Assembly (NCBI GenBank): GCA_958448705.1 | Contig: CAUDEY010000003.1 | Coordinates: forward strand, 62,001 to 126,000 | Origin: UMGS1322 sp900550765 | GTDB lineage: Bacteria; Bacillota; Clostridia; Christensenellales; QALW01 | Direction of reading: 5' to 3' | DNA length: 64,000 bases | In this document: positions 1 to 8,930 of the stretch, in pieces | How the letters are laid out: the number at the start of each line of letters is the position of its first letter | Position numbering within the stretch: position 1 is the stretch's first letter | Program-made: the position numbers and the translations under genes | The notes under the pieces: generated by a model | Database searches by the model: none | Told to the model about the DNA's origin: nothing | Seen by the model: only the letters and a program-made list of their open reading frames with translations

Positions 1-1376
1 ATAGCTTGAGACGATATCTCCCGCATTAAAGCCGCTTTCTTTAAATGCTTCTGTCCGTTTAACCGTATATTCTCCACAGTTTTCAAACGAAATCGTACTG
101 TAAGGATACTGCGTACGTGTACAATAAAGCATGATCTCTCGTTCCCCCAGCTGTATATCGGTATGCATAACACGGTTATATTCCTCAGTAGTAAGAAAGA
201 ACAGCTGCCGGACATTTGCATAATTATAACTGTTATTAACACGCTCACGATCAAAGGTCACCTGATCCTCCGCAAAATATCCTGAAGTAGGCAGAAAACG
301 ATATTGTATACCATTTTCTGGCAGCTGGTCGTTATCCAGCAAAACTTTATCAACAGCAGTATGTACTGCTTCTATATATTCCTGGCCGTCTCCGTAAAGC
401 CGGATCGTAATATCCCGCGGATACCTCTGCTGCAAACTGCTGTCCAACCCCACATACAGACAAGTAGTAGAAGAAAGAATCACTAACACCATGGTACATA
501 AAATACAGATAGAAGCCAACCCCGCACCGTTCTTCTTCATACGATATACCATAGAAGAAACAGAAATAAATGATTGGTCTTATAATAATATCGCTTTAAC
601 TTTTGCAGAAAGCGGCAAAGGGTAACCGAACCGGCAACAAACAGCAAATAAGTAGCAAGAATGACCAAAATCACCGCCAGAAAGAAAAACACAAGGGTAT
701 TAACAGGATCTTCGATTTTTAGGGCAATATAATAAGCTGCTGCCAATAAAAGCAGCCCCAAAACGGCCCCCAGCCAGTTCGCTTTAGGCGGCTTTTCTCC
801 CATTGCCTCGCTTTTAAGCAATTCTATCGGCTTGGAAAGCTGTATTTGCCTTAAGGAATTCAGCAAAATCAAAAAAAAGATAATTAAGAATAAAACTGCT
901 GTGCTCAAGGCTGCTCCCAAAGATACTGCAAAGCTGAACGTGGCGCTCCAACCCAACATTTTTACCATCAAAAGTTCCGCGGCCTTTGAAAAAAGAATTC
1001 CCAAAGCAATACCGCTGAAAATGGAAACTGCGGCCACAATACAGCTTTCCCAAAGCAGAATCTTTAAAATATTATGTTTATTCATTCCCAAAATATTGTA
1101 AAGTCCGAATTCTTTTTTCCTTCTTCGAATCAAAAAAGAATTGGTGTAAAACAAAAACACAAGGGAAAAACAGCCCACCACATACGTACCGAACCCAAAA
1201 AAGCTCTGCAGCATATCTCCGCCGCGCATATGAGCTATATTTTCATCTACCGAAAGAAATGAAACGATGTAATGGATCATTACCATAATCACACAGCTAA
1301 CAATATAAGGAACGTATGTTTTACGATTTTTTGATATTCCTCCGCAGGCCAAACGTGAATAAAATGCCGGTTTCAT
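1..1376 (-). pseudogene. FtsX-like permease of a BceAB-type exporter, frameshifted and cut by the window edge
   Basis: This is the membrane subunit of a peptide-antibiotic sensing/export ABC transporter (BceB/VraG type). The first 279 codons encode an N-terminal cytoplasmic start, several hydrophobic helices and the positively charged loop RRRKKEFGLYNILGM typical of these FtsX-like permeases. That frame stops at 537. One base away, the reading continues without a stop to position 1 as F-I-S-V-S-S-M-V-Y-R-M-K, then a helix and a large extracytoplasmic domain, the expected layout for this family. The shift lies at the AAA run at 568-570, where one more A restores the frame. The start ATG overlaps the ATPase stop as ATGA. 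The C-terminal helices lie outside the window. The break could be a real mutation or a base-calling error. Confidence 0.85.
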
Positions 1377-2137
1377 TTTTCTTCACCGCCTGTTGCAAGC
1401 ACTGTAAGCGTATCAGCTATTTTTTGATAAAGCTCTTCGTTGCTGGAATTGCCGCGGTATATTTGATGAAAAACCCGACCGTCTTTAATAAACAGCACCC
1501 GTCCTGCATGGCTGGCGGCTTTAACCGAGTGCGTCACCATCAGAATCGTCTGCCCATCATAATTGATATCAGAAAACAGCTGCAGCAGTTCATCGGTAGC
1601 CTTGGAATCCAATGCCCCGGTAGGCTCATCCGCCAACAAAAGCTCCGGGCTGTTTATCAGTGCCCGTGCGACGGCCGCCCGCTGCTTCTGTCCCCCGGAG
1701 ACCTCATAAGGATATTTTTTCATCAATTCCGAAATTCCCAATTTAGCGGCAATCGGTCTGAGATAGCGGTTCATTTCCTCATAGGATTTTCCCGCAAGCA
1801 CCAGAGGAAGAAAGATATTATCCTGCAGGGTAAAGGTATCCAGCAAATTAAAATCCTGAAACACAAAACCGAGATTATCCCGGCGAAAAGCCGCAATATC
1901 CTTTTCTTTGATGCCGGAAAGGGGTCTTCCGCCGAGAATGACCTCCCCTTCGGTAGGCTTATCCAATGCTGCTAAAATATTAAGCAGCGTTGTTTTTCCA
2001 CTGCCGGATTCCCCCATAATTGCAACATATTCACCCTTTTCAACAGAAAAAGAAACCTCAGAAAGTGCCTGAACCTGATTTCCGCCTAATCGGGTAGTAT
2101 AGATTTTTTTCAGGCTTTTTACTTCTAAAATCGCCAT
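1373..2137 (-). CDS. BceA-type ABC transporter ATP-binding protein
   Basis: ATPase subunit (254 aa) powering the adjoining FtsX-like permease. Visible motifs are Walker A GESGSGKTT from about residue 42, a Q-loop with FVFQDFNLLD, signature VSGGQKQR near residue 145, and Walker B LLLADEPTGALD. This is the LolD/MacB/BceA ATPase pattern. The start ATG has GGGAGG upstream (about 2150), and the stop overlaps the permease start by the ATGA arrangement, so the two are translationally coupled. A 124-bp gap separates it from the sensor kinase; that gap could hold a regulator-dependent promoter, as in bceAB loci, where the partner two-component system induces the transporter. Substrate (bacitracin-like or other cell-wall peptide) is inferred from family only. 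Confidence 0.9.
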   Translation of the reverse strand: MAILEVKSLKKIYTTRLGGNQVQALSEVSFSVEKGEYVAIMGESGSGKTTLLNILAALDKPTEGEVILGGRPLSGIKEKDIAAFRRDNLGFVFQDFNLLDTFTLQDNIFLPLVLAGKSYEEMNRYLRPIAAKLGISELMKKYPYEVSGGQKQRAAVARALINSPELLLADEPTGALDSKATDELLQLFSDINYDGQTILMVTHSVKAASHAGRVLFIKDGRVFHQIYRGNSSNEELYQKIADTLTVLATGGEEK

Positions 2138-2261
2138 ACTCTATAGATCCTCCCATTTATTTTTGCTTAGTATACCACGCAAAGACCAAAAGCAAAATTC
2201 AACCGTATTACAAATGATGCCTAAAATGTGACATTGCTGTAAGCTAAAATGTTGGGGAAGA

Positions 2262-3260
2262 TCACTCTGCCTGCAGAGCATACGGCGTCATATCAACGGT
2301 AAATACCGTGCCCTTATTCTGCACCGATTCCACCGTTATCCGATGCCCTAGGCGATCAGCAGCTTTTTTAACCAAATACAAACCGATACCGGTAGACTTT
2401 TTATCTGCACGCCCATTATACCCGGTAAAACCTTTTTCAAAAATTCTTGCTGTATCCTCCGGTGCGATGCCGATGCCGGTATCTGCTATTTTTAAAACCG
2501 CTCCTTCGGCCGAAATGGTAACACACCCTTTTTTTGTATATTTTACCGCATTAGAAAGCAGCTGCTCTATCACAAAGGAAAGCCATTTTTCATCTGTTAA
2601 AACCCGGGCATCTGTGCCCTGATATTCTAACCGAATATGCCGGTGAACAAACTGCGCCGCATATTTCCGCACCGAAGCACGGATAATCGGATCTAAAGGA
2701 TATTCTTTCAAAACCAGGTCAGAAACATCGTCCTCTAAGCGGATATAGCACAATGCCATTTCCGCATACTGCTCAATGCGGAACAATTCTGAAAGCAATT
2801 CCCGATTTTCCTGAATATCACTGGCTTGTAAAATCAATTGCATCACGGCAATCGGTGCTTTGATCTGATGCACCCATGCGGCATAATATTCCTCCTTTTC
2901 TTTTTTTTGCTGCCGATACAGCGTAAGCCTTTTACGCATCTCACGCCCTAAACAGGCAAGAAGCTCCGTATAATCCTGTTCAATCAGCCCCTCTGCCTCA
3001 GGCAGTTCCTCGGCAAGAACACAAATATCATTTTTCATTTTCTGCAGCATTTTATGTTTTTTTACGAATCTCCAAAACCCGATCAAAAATAAAACTGCTG
3101 AAAAAAACACACATAAAAGAAGAGGATATCCTACAGCCTTCCAACCAATGCCATAAAGATAGAACAAAACAAAAAAAATCACCGCGCACACCACTGCCCA
3201 AAGCAGGAAATTTCTGCAATGCCGGAGATAATAAAAAAATATAGTCGCATCTTTTTTCAT
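2262..3260 (-). CDS. Intramembrane-sensing histidine kinase, BceS type
   Basis: Sensor kinase of 332 aa. Two hydrophobic helices near residues 13-35 and 42-65 are separated by only a few residues, so there is no extracellular sensor domain; this is the hallmark of kinases that sense through a partner BceAB transporter. The phospho-acceptor histidine is in AAWVHQIKAPIAVMQ (about residue 129-143). The ATPase has an N-box with LLSNAVKY, a G1-type box DTGIGIAPED and GLYLVK. GGAGGAG lies in the end of the response-regulator gene, and the kinase start directly abuts the regulator stop. This indicates translational coupling of the pair and a role upstream of the neighbouring ABC transporter. Confidence 0.92.
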   Translation of the reverse strand: MKKDATIFFYYLRHCRNFLLWAVVCAVIFFVLFYLYGIGWKAVGYPLLLCVFFSAVLFLIGFWRFVKKHKMLQKMKNDICVLAEELPEAEGLIEQDYTELLACLGREMRKRLTLYRQQKKEKEEYYAAWVHQIKAPIAVMQLILQASDIQENRELLSELFRIEQYAEMALCYIRLEDDVSDLVLKEYPLDPIIRASVRKYAAQFVHRHIRLEYQGTDARVLTDEKWLSFVIEQLLSNAVKYTKKGCVTISAEGAVLKIADTGIGIAPEDTARIFEKGFTGYNGRADKKSTGIGLYLVKKAADRLGHRITVESVQNKGTVFTVDMTPYALQAE

Positions 3261-3941
3261 CTATAGTTCTCCTCCGATAAGATATCCTACGCCGGTCTTA
3301 GTCGCAATAAAATTTTCAAGCCCGATCCCCTCTAATTTTTTACGGAGTCTGGCCACATTCACATTCAATGTATTCTCTTCCACATAACAATCTGTCTCCC
3401 ACAGGCGGATCATCAGTGTCTCCCGGCTTACGATCTTTCCCTTATTCTCCATTAATGTTGTTAGAATACGAAATTCATTTTTACTGAGCTCTAATTTCTT
3501 ATCCTGATACATAAGACTGGCATCATTTAAATTAAGCACCGCTCCTTTATGCTCCAGCACCGGAATTTTACCGGCCATATCATACGTCCGCCGGAGCAGC
3601 GCCTGGATTTTTGCCATAAGCACATTTAATTCAAAGGGCTTGGCAATAAAATCATCTCCCCCCATGTTCATAGCCATAACAATATTCATATTATCCGATG
3701 CCGAAGAAATAAACATAATGGGCACATTAGAGATCTTCCGCAATTCGCTGCACCAGTAATATCCGTTATAAAACGGCAACATAACATCTACCAGCACCAA
3801 ATCCGGATTAAACTGCATAAAAAAAGAAACAATATTTTGAAAATCCATTACAAACGCCGCCTGATGCCCCCAGGCTTCCATCTGTTTTTTCATGGCTTCT
3901 GCCATAGAAAGATCATCTTCTATAATCATAATCCTATACAT
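3261..3941 (-). CDS. OmpR-family response regulator, BceR type
   Basis: DNA-binding response regulator of 226 aa. The receiver domain starts MYRIMIIEDD with the acidic pair, has the phospho-acceptor aspartate in DLVLVDVMLP, and the conserved lysine in DDFIAKPFEL. The C-terminal winged helix is of OmpR type (LSKNEFRILTTLMEN ... ETLMIRLWETD ... VNVARLRKKLE). An upstream in-frame ATG would add 33 residues, but the ATG at 3941 has GGGAG at the right distance and begins at the canonical receiver start, so it is preferred. It pairs with the adjoining kinase and probably induces the bceAB-like genes downstream. Confidence 0.92.
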   Translation of the reverse strand: MYRIMIIEDDLSMAEAMKKQMEAWGHQAAFVMDFQNIVSFFMQFNPDLVLVDVMLPFYNGYYWCSELRKISNVPIMFISSASDNMNIVMAMNMGGDDFIAKPFELNVLMAKIQALLRRTYDMAGKIPVLEHKGAVLNLNDASLMYQDKKLELSKNEFRILTTLMENKGKIVSRETLMIRLWETDCYVEENTLNVNVARLRKKLEGIGLENFIATKTGVGYLIGGEL

Positions 3942-3977
3942 AAAACAACTCCCTTTCCATTGCACTTGAATAAATTT

Positions 3978-4006
3978 ATTATAGCACAAATACAAATTGG
4001 AATCAA
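3978..4006 (-). promoter_or_regulatory. Predicted promoter of the bceRS-like pair
   Basis: On the minus strand TTGATT (4006-4001) and TATAAT (3983-3978) are separated by exactly 17 bp, 37 bp before the chosen regulator start. Confidence 0.7.
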
Positions 4007-4043
4007 AGCGCTGCACGCGGTATAAAATTTTTATGCCCACAGC

Positions 4044-4072
4044 AAAAACCCCCTGTATTTTTTACAGAGGGT
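4044..4072 (-). terminator. Terminator after the GH127 gene
   Basis: Read on the minus strand, ACCCTCTGTA and TACAGGGGGT form a hairpin followed by TTTTT, 18 bp past the stop codon of the glycosidase gene. Confidence 0.75.
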
Positions 4073-4089
4073 GAGATACAAGTACCATT

Positions 4090-6072
4090 TTATTTTTTCC
4101 AATACGCCCTTGTAGGAAGCCAGCAGGCATATTTAGAACGTTCATCCCAGGTCTTTCCGGCGGAAGAATAATCAATAACCGTAAACGGCTCACCATGGTT
4201 CTGTGGAACTGAAAACTCCACAATCGTATCGAACGCTGCTTTATGCGAAGGCTTCAGCTCTACAGTACCATCTCCATCAAAGCAGATATCTACCGCCTCG
4301 TCTACAGTACCGTCCAGCTGTGCATCACGGGCAAGAATCAACGGACCGCGGCGCAGCGCAATATGAAATTTTGCCTCCGGCGTTTCCTCCACTACCCTGG
4401 GTACAATATAGTTCTGCATCCACTGAATATCTACAAAAATAACATCTCTGGGATTGGAAACCGGCTTTATAACCTTTGTGCGCATATCCAGTTCCAGCAC
4501 GATAGTATCATCGTTCTTCCAGGTACGCTTTACCGATACGTATCCGGCAGATCCCTCTACCGCCTGCCCGTTGACAGTAAGTGCAGTTTTTTTACTCCAG
4601 ACCGGAATCCGCAGCTGAATATTAAAATTCTCCTCCTGTGCAAGCTTTATCTTGATCTCCACGCGCCCCTGAACGGGATATCCGGTTACAGTATGCAAAA
4701 TCACTTTCTGCCCAGAAGGCGTGAATGTTTCCACTATACCGGGAATATACAGGTTCAGCACAATACCGTCCTTGGACAGCATAGAAGCAATTTTAGCAAT
4801 CATTCCGGTCCCGGCAGCGCCGATGCAAGCGCAGCACCCGTAATAATGATGATCCGGCATTACCTTCAGTCCGCCGATACCGCGGCCGCGGGTATTGGGC
4901 AAAAGAGAGCTGTAACTGTCAAACGGCAGAGGCTCCAATACGGCATCAGGGTACCGGTCAAGTATAAATTTATCTGTATTTCCATGTGTATTCACTGCCC
5001 CAAGATACGCGTTATACAGTGACTGCTCAAAACAATCGGCAAAAGCGGCTTCACCTGATACCGCTAAAAGCTGCAGACAGAATTTCATCCAGGTAACGGT
5101 AACGCAGGTCTCCTGCATAATGCCCGAATACGCGGTATCCGTCTGCCGGGCAGCAGCATGATCCAAATACTCGTGCGTACAACCCGCGCTGCCGATAATC
5201 GTAATATCTGTTTTCATCAAACGGCGGCCGAAGTTCAGCACAGCCGTTTTATATTTTTCAATTCCCGTGGCACGATAATATTCCAATAATCCTTCAAAGC
5301 AGGAAATCAACTCATAGGCTTTTGTAATCGGATACTGGTATGGATCCGTTTTATCCGCATAGGCCAGTTCAAACACATTGGCAATGCTGGTACCGCCCTC
5401 CTCTACGATATACCGGGCAAAATCAAGATATTTTTTTTCTCCCGTTAAATCAAACAGTCGAACCACCGGCTCCAGCAAAGAAGAAGAATTTAACCCGCGC
5501 CAATAGTTTGTACTCTCCGTAATCGGCAGTTTTCCCTCCTGCCGCGGGCCGATTTTTGCCATAATCGCATCTGTTTGGGCACACATAGAGGCAAGAATCC
5601 GCTCCTTCAGCCCCTCATCTTTGCAGATCTCTATAAAATACTGCATCCCCAGCAGCACATATTTACGGCACCATAGATCCCAGCCATCCAGTTCCTCCTC
5701 TTCCGCATAAGTAGAAATTCTGCCTGCTCCATCAATTGTATCAAGCATATCTTCTACCGTTTGACAAAGGAGTGTATACAGCTCTTCATTTTGAGTATAA
5801 GCGTAGGTAAATGCCGCCCCGCGCATCATTTTTCCCCAATATTCCCCCCGCCAGCCTTTATCTGCTGTATCGGAAAACACGCGGAACTGTTCTACAAACC
5901 GTTTCCAAAGCACTGCATCGAGCAGCTGAACTTTTTCAATATACCGAATGGTCTGATCTAAATGCCCTTGGAACTGTGCTTTTGCATTTTCGTCAATAAA
6001 AAATACATCGGTATCAATACGCTTAGCATTTACCGAACCCTTAGGATATAACGTTTCCACTATTCTATTCAT
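4090..6072 (-). CDS. GH127 family glycosidase, probable beta-L-arabinofuranosidase
   Basis: Large (660 aa) cytoplasmic-looking protein without signal peptide, matching the GH127 (old DUF1680) alpha/alpha-barrel family, which releases beta-L-arabinofuranose from plant glycans. Family-specific residues are visible: the E-x-C pair in MQETCVTVTWMKF and the adjacent cysteines in YGCCACIGAAGTG. In characterised GH127 enzymes these ligate zinc and provide the catalytic cysteine. HEYLDHAAARQ and WRGLNSSSLLEP are also typical. An upstream ATG would add 14 residues but lacks an SD; the ATG at 6072 has AAAGGAT eight bases upstream. It lies 49 bp behind the SGNH hydrolase gene and probably shares its transcript. 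The exact sugar is inferred. Confidence 0.85.
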   Translation of the reverse strand: MNRIVETLYPKGSVNAKRIDTDVFFIDENAKAQFQGHLDQTIRYIEKVQLLDAVLWKRFVEQFRVFSDTADKGWRGEYWGKMMRGAAFTYAYTQNEELYTLLCQTVEDMLDTIDGAGRISTYAEEEELDGWDLWCRKYVLLGMQYFIEICKDEGLKERILASMCAQTDAIMAKIGPRQEGKLPITESTNYWRGLNSSSLLEPVVRLFDLTGEKKYLDFARYIVEEGGTSIANVFELAYADKTDPYQYPITKAYELISCFEGLLEYYRATGIEKYKTAVLNFGRRLMKTDITIIGSAGCTHEYLDHAAARQTDTAYSGIMQETCVTVTWMKFCLQLLAVSGEAAFADCFEQSLYNAYLGAVNTHGNTDKFILDRYPDAVLEPLPFDSYSSLLPNTRGRGIGGLKVMPDHHYYGCCACIGAAGTGMIAKIASMLSKDGIVLNLYIPGIVETFTPSGQKVILHTVTGYPVQGRVEIKIKLAQEENFNIQLRIPVWSKKTALTVNGQAVEGSAGYVSVKRTWKNDDTIVLELDMRTKVIKPVSNPRDVIFVDIQWMQNYIVPRVVEETPEAKFHIALRRGPLILARDAQLDGTVDEAVDICFDGDGTVELKPSHKAAFDTIVEFSVPQNHGEPFTVIDYSSAGKTWDERSKYACWLPTRAYWKK

Positions 6073-6121
6073 TCTGACATCCTTTCTTTTATCACACTGC
6101 CGCATAGCGGTCATATTAAAA

Positions 6122-6835
6122 TCATTCTATATTCTTCCGGATCTCCTCTATCAGCCGCGGATCCGTACCTTCCGGCATAAAGCTGACGGTTTTTGCACTT
6201 TTTCCGGTAAAAAACCGATACCACACCAGTCCGGCGGCATACCGGCCGTAATCGAAAGAAAGATGAAATCCGTCGCGCGTTAAAGGCATACCGCCTTTTT
6301 CTAAGCAAAACTCTCTTACGCCGCGCAGCTTTTGAATCACATCGCCGACGCCGATAACAGGAAGCGAATACTTTTGTGCAAAATCGCCTGTTACCCGCAC
6401 AATTTCCCTGTACATAGTTTCCTGGCTGCAGTCATAGTGCAGAAAACCGCCGTGCGTACAGCCCGGATCATAAGCCCAGGTTCTGTGAAAAGCGATTTTT
6501 ACATCCTTTTTTAACTGCCGAATATATCCAAGTATATCGCCCATATAGGGTTCATAGGTTTCTTCTCTTCCCGCCAGATGGCTCACCTGCTGCACAGTAA
6601 TCCAATCCCAGTCCTCTCGCAGAATCGCCTGACGAATTGAAATATCCTCCAAATTCTGTGCAGCTGCTTCATAGGCATACAGCGGTGCATCCGCGGCAAT
6701 ATTATTCCAATGCATCTCCAAACTGCATCCGCCGATATAACAATTCCTCGAAAAAATCTGCCCCTGGGCAATTTCCTCCAAATACCGCGTGGCATCCTGT
6801 GAAAAACTGTTGCCGATACTTAATACTTTAATCAT
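6122..6835 (-). CDS. DUF4886-type SGNH hydrolase
   Basis: Protein of 237 aa with SGNH/GDSL-hydrolase features: the nucleophile block IGNSFSQDA at residues 7-15 and the C-terminal DGFHLS block carrying the D-x-x-H of the catalytic triad near residue 195. This arrangement matches DUF4886 proteins, usually found near glycan-degradation genes, where esterase activity on acylated sugars is suspected. There is no signal peptide. The start ATG has AAAGGAGAG upstream. With the GH127 gene 49 bp downstream on the same strand, a two-gene carbohydrate operon is likely. Substrate unknown. Confidence 0.8.
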   Translation of the reverse strand: MIKVLSIGNSFSQDATRYLEEIAQGQIFSRNCYIGGCSLEMHWNNIAADAPLYAYEAAAQNLEDISIRQAILREDWDWITVQQVSHLAGREETYEPYMGDILGYIRQLKKDVKIAFHRTWAYDPGCTHGGFLHYDCSQETMYREIVRVTGDFAQKYSLPVIGVGDVIQKLRGVREFCLEKGGMPLTRDGFHLSFDYGRYAAGLVWYRFFTGKSAKTVSFMPEGTDPRLIEEIRKNIE

Positions 6836-6894
6836 AAATTCTCTCCTTTTTTATAAGCACGGAGTAAACCTATAATGAACAGCACTGCTTCGAT

Positions 6895-7779
6895 CTAACT
6901 GCCAAAATACGCGTCAACCCCGTCGGCAATCCCCCTTGCCGCAGCAAGTGCAAAACCATCCTCCGCCATAGCGAGATCATCTTCCGAATTGCTCATATAC
7001 CCCATCTCCAGTGTTGAAGAAGGTACCTTACACCAATTGATTCCCGTCATCGTATCGGTTTCCCAAATGGCACTGCCCTTTTTTTGAGGGATCTGTGTTT
7101 CCTGACAATATCCCTGCAAAATCATTTCCGAAAGCCTTCTGCTGGACTCATACTGCTGTGTATAAGGATTGGCACTGCTCTGGCATACCATCATAGCTCC
7201 TCTGACCGATGGATCCTCAGAGCCGTTTGCATGAATCCGCAAAAAAATATCGGCACCAACGGCATTAGCCATTTCTGCACGTTCCTTGTTAGAAACCGGC
7301 GCATCGTTGGTGATACGAATCATATATACTGAATAGCCTCTGTTAAGAAGTTCCTCCCGAAGAGCCAGCGAAACAGTTAAATTCAACTGATATTCCGGCA
7401 CACGCGTAACCTTTCCTGCCGTACCGCTGGACAGCTTGGCCTTTTGCACCGCCGAACCCGGCCCGTTAGGCTCTTTTTCCGCAATACCACGCTGCTGATG
7501 CCCCGCGTCGATCGCCACCAGATACCGTGCATTTTCTCCGCTGCCGGCATAATAAACGCCAATTGTATTCTCCGGGGATGGAGACGGCGTAATCAAAGGG
7601 GTGGACGAAGGAGATGGTGTAATCTCCGATGGCGCCGCACTGGCCGAAAAGAAAGAGGACGCAGCAAACGGCGCTGCCGCATTCTCCTGTTCTATTGTTG
7701 CTGTAGGCATAGTTATTTTCTCTTCAGCACAGCCGCAGAATAAAATCAGCAATATGATTACCGCAATCAGCTTTTTCAT
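6895..7779 (-). CDS. N-acetylmuramoyl-L-alanine amidase lipoprotein (Amidase_3)
   Basis: Cell-surface peptidoglycan amidase of 294 aa. An N-terminal lipoprotein signal (MKKLIAVIILLILFCGC) puts the lipidated cysteine at residue 18. It is followed by about 60 residues of low-complexity Ser/Pro/Ala linker and then a zinc amidase domain: VAIDAGHQQ (first His), PEYQLNL (Glu), IFLRIHANGS (second His), and SSTLEMGYMSNSEDD (catalytic Glu). Family members cleave the lactyl-L-Ala bond of murein. The gene has its own perfect promoter and is divergent from the S4-domain gene. The membrane-anchored position suggests a role in wall turnover, spore or division biology; this is inference. Confidence 0.9.
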   Translation of the reverse strand: MKKLIAVIILLILFCGCAEEKITMPTATIEQENAAAPFAASSFFSASAAPSEITPSPSSTPLITPSPSPENTIGVYYAGSGENARYLVAIDAGHQQRGIAEKEPNGPGSAVQKAKLSSGTAGKVTRVPEYQLNLTVSLALREELLNRGYSVYMIRITNDAPVSNKERAEMANAVGADIFLRIHANGSEDPSVRGAMMVCQSSANPYTQQYESSRRLSEMILQGYCQETQIPQKKGSAIWETDTMTGINWCKVPSSTLEMGYMSNSEDDLAMAEDGFALAAARGIADGVDAYFGS

Positions 7780-7808
7780 ATAGTTCCTCTTTCTTTATTT
7801 TCTACGGT

Positions 7809-7837
7809 ATTATAACGCAGTTTTATGATTTTGTCAA
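7809..7837 (-). promoter_or_regulatory. Consensus promoter of the amidase gene
   Basis: Minus-strand TTGACA (7837-7832) and TATAAT (7814-7809) with a 17-bp spacer: a perfect vegetative sigma factor promoter 30 bp before the amidase start. Confidence 0.85.
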
Positions 7838-7857
7838 TACCTTCGTACAGAATTCAA

Positions 7858-7887
7858 TTGAACATATACCGCTTTCTATGCTATAAT
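7858..7887 (+). promoter_or_regulatory. Promoter giving a leaderless S4-domain transcript
   Basis: TTGAAC (7858-7863), 18-bp spacer, TATAAT (7882-7887). Only six bases separate the -10 box from the ATG at 7894, so transcription should begin at or next to the start codon. Confidence 0.75.
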
Positions 7888-7893
7888 AAAAAT

Positions 7894-8637
7894 ATGGACT
7901 CTGTTTTTATCAATCATTTAAAAGATCTTTCGCAAAAAGCCGACCGTAATAACCGCTACACGTTTACCGGCTTTTTAACCGAAGAAGAGCAAAGCGAACT
8001 CTTTTTAATTAAAAAAGAGGTGCTTCCCTTTACCCTTTTCGGTGGTGCGCCCGGCTGCCAGCGCGTAATCGCCCGCTTTGGAGATGCAAACGAGTTAGGC
8101 TACGAAGAGGATTTCCCTATCGCCTGCCTTTTCGCAAAGCCGACCTTAAAAAAATTTTCTGATGAACTCACCCACCGGGACTTCCTCGGCGCACTGATGC
8201 ATTTAGGCATCGAGCGCAGCCGCACAGGCGATATTGTTCTGCGGGAAAATGCGGCCTATCTGTTTGTGCATACTTCCCTGGCGCTGTACATCTCGGAAAA
8301 TTTAACGAAAGTAAAGCATACGGTAATTACGTGTACACCCGCGCCCACGTTGCCTGAGGGTTCGCTGTTTCAGCTGGCTGATGAAACGCTTATCGTCTCC
8401 TCCCTACGCCTGGACTGTCTAATTGCTGCACTGTATAAGCTTTCCCGCGCTGCCTGCTGCGAACTTTTTCAAAGCAAAAAAATATTTATAAACGGCCGCC
8501 TTTGTGAAAATACTTCTTATACCCCAAAATCGGGCGATACGGTTTCCGTTCGCGGCTTTGGTCGTTTTATTTTCCAAGGTGAAACGGGCCGTACTAAAAA
8601 AGACCGTCTGTGCGTAAAAATACAGCGCTATCTGTAA
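7894..8637 (+). CDS. YlmH-like RNA-binding protein with S4 domain
   Basis: Protein of 247 aa resembling YlmH, a ribosome-associated S4-domain protein encoded near division genes in many Firmicutes and linked to ribosome-quality control. The N-terminal part (SQKADRNNRYTFTGFLTEEEQ) and the middle GALMHLGIERSRTGDI match the family; the C-terminal S4 fold is seen in SRAACCELFQSKKIFINGR through SGDTVSVRGFGRF (about residues 185-230). Upstream ATG at 7825 would add 23 residues with no family similarity and sits before the promoter, so ATG 7894 is chosen. There is no SD sequence; the message appears leaderless. Confidence 0.85.
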   Translation: MDSVFINHLKDLSQKADRNNRYTFTGFLTEEEQSELFLIKKEVLPFTLFGGAPGCQRVIARFGDANELGYEEDFPIACLFAKPTLKKFSDELTHRDFLGALMHLGIERSRTGDIVLRENAAYLFVHTSLALYISENLTKVKHTVITCTPAPTLPEGSLFQLADETLIVSSLRLDCLIAALYKLSRAACCELFQSKKIFINGRLCENTSYTPKSGDTVSVRGFGRFIFQGETGRTKKDRLCVKIQRYL

Positions 8638-8644
8638 ATTATAG

Positions 8645-8673
8645 TTGCACAAAAAAGATAGATACGGTATAAT
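8645..8673 (+). promoter_or_regulatory. serS promoter
   Basis: TTGCAC (8645-8650), 17-bp spacer, TATAAT (8668-8673), placed just upstream of the T-box leader. Confidence 0.8.
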
Positions 8674-8689
8674 CTATACAGAATATTCG

Positions 8690-8916
8690 GGCGTTTAAGG
8701 AAGAATGCACGGCATTGCATTTTCAGAGAGCCGGCACTTGGTGCAAGCCGGTACTGCATGCTGCTGCTTCCGCTTCCCCAGCCCCCTGTGAAAGCAGGAG
8801 TTTTGTACGCTTTACTGTACTTTAAAGTGGCTCGCACAATCAGCGCGGGCAATTTGGGTGGCAACGCGGAAGCCTATTTCGTCCCATTTATGGGGTGAAA
8901 CAGGCTTTTTTATATA
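8690..8916 (+). promoter_or_regulatory. T-box leader controlling serS
   Basis: The leader has an AGAGAG-type Stem I element (about 8726-8755), the T-box sequence at 8851-8869 (GGGTGGCAACGCGG), and a terminator: AGCCTATTTCGTCCC pairs with GGGGTGAAACAGGCT, followed by a T run ending near 8916. The antiterminator bulge reads TGGC, whose C would pair with discriminator base G73 of tRNA-Ser (GCCA end), consistent with serS control. Uncharged tRNA-Ser should favour read-through. I could not assign the specifier codon with confidence. Confidence 0.9.
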
Positions 8917-8930
8917 GGAGGAAATAAAAA

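Noticed and set aside
2138..2261. BceR-type operator before the ATPase gene
   Set aside because: TTACA/TGTAA-like repeats are present but spacing is irregular, so I could not call a site with confidence.
4243..5022. 259-codon open frame on the plus strand
   Set aside because: Opposite the GH127 gene; low complexity, no SD or family match.
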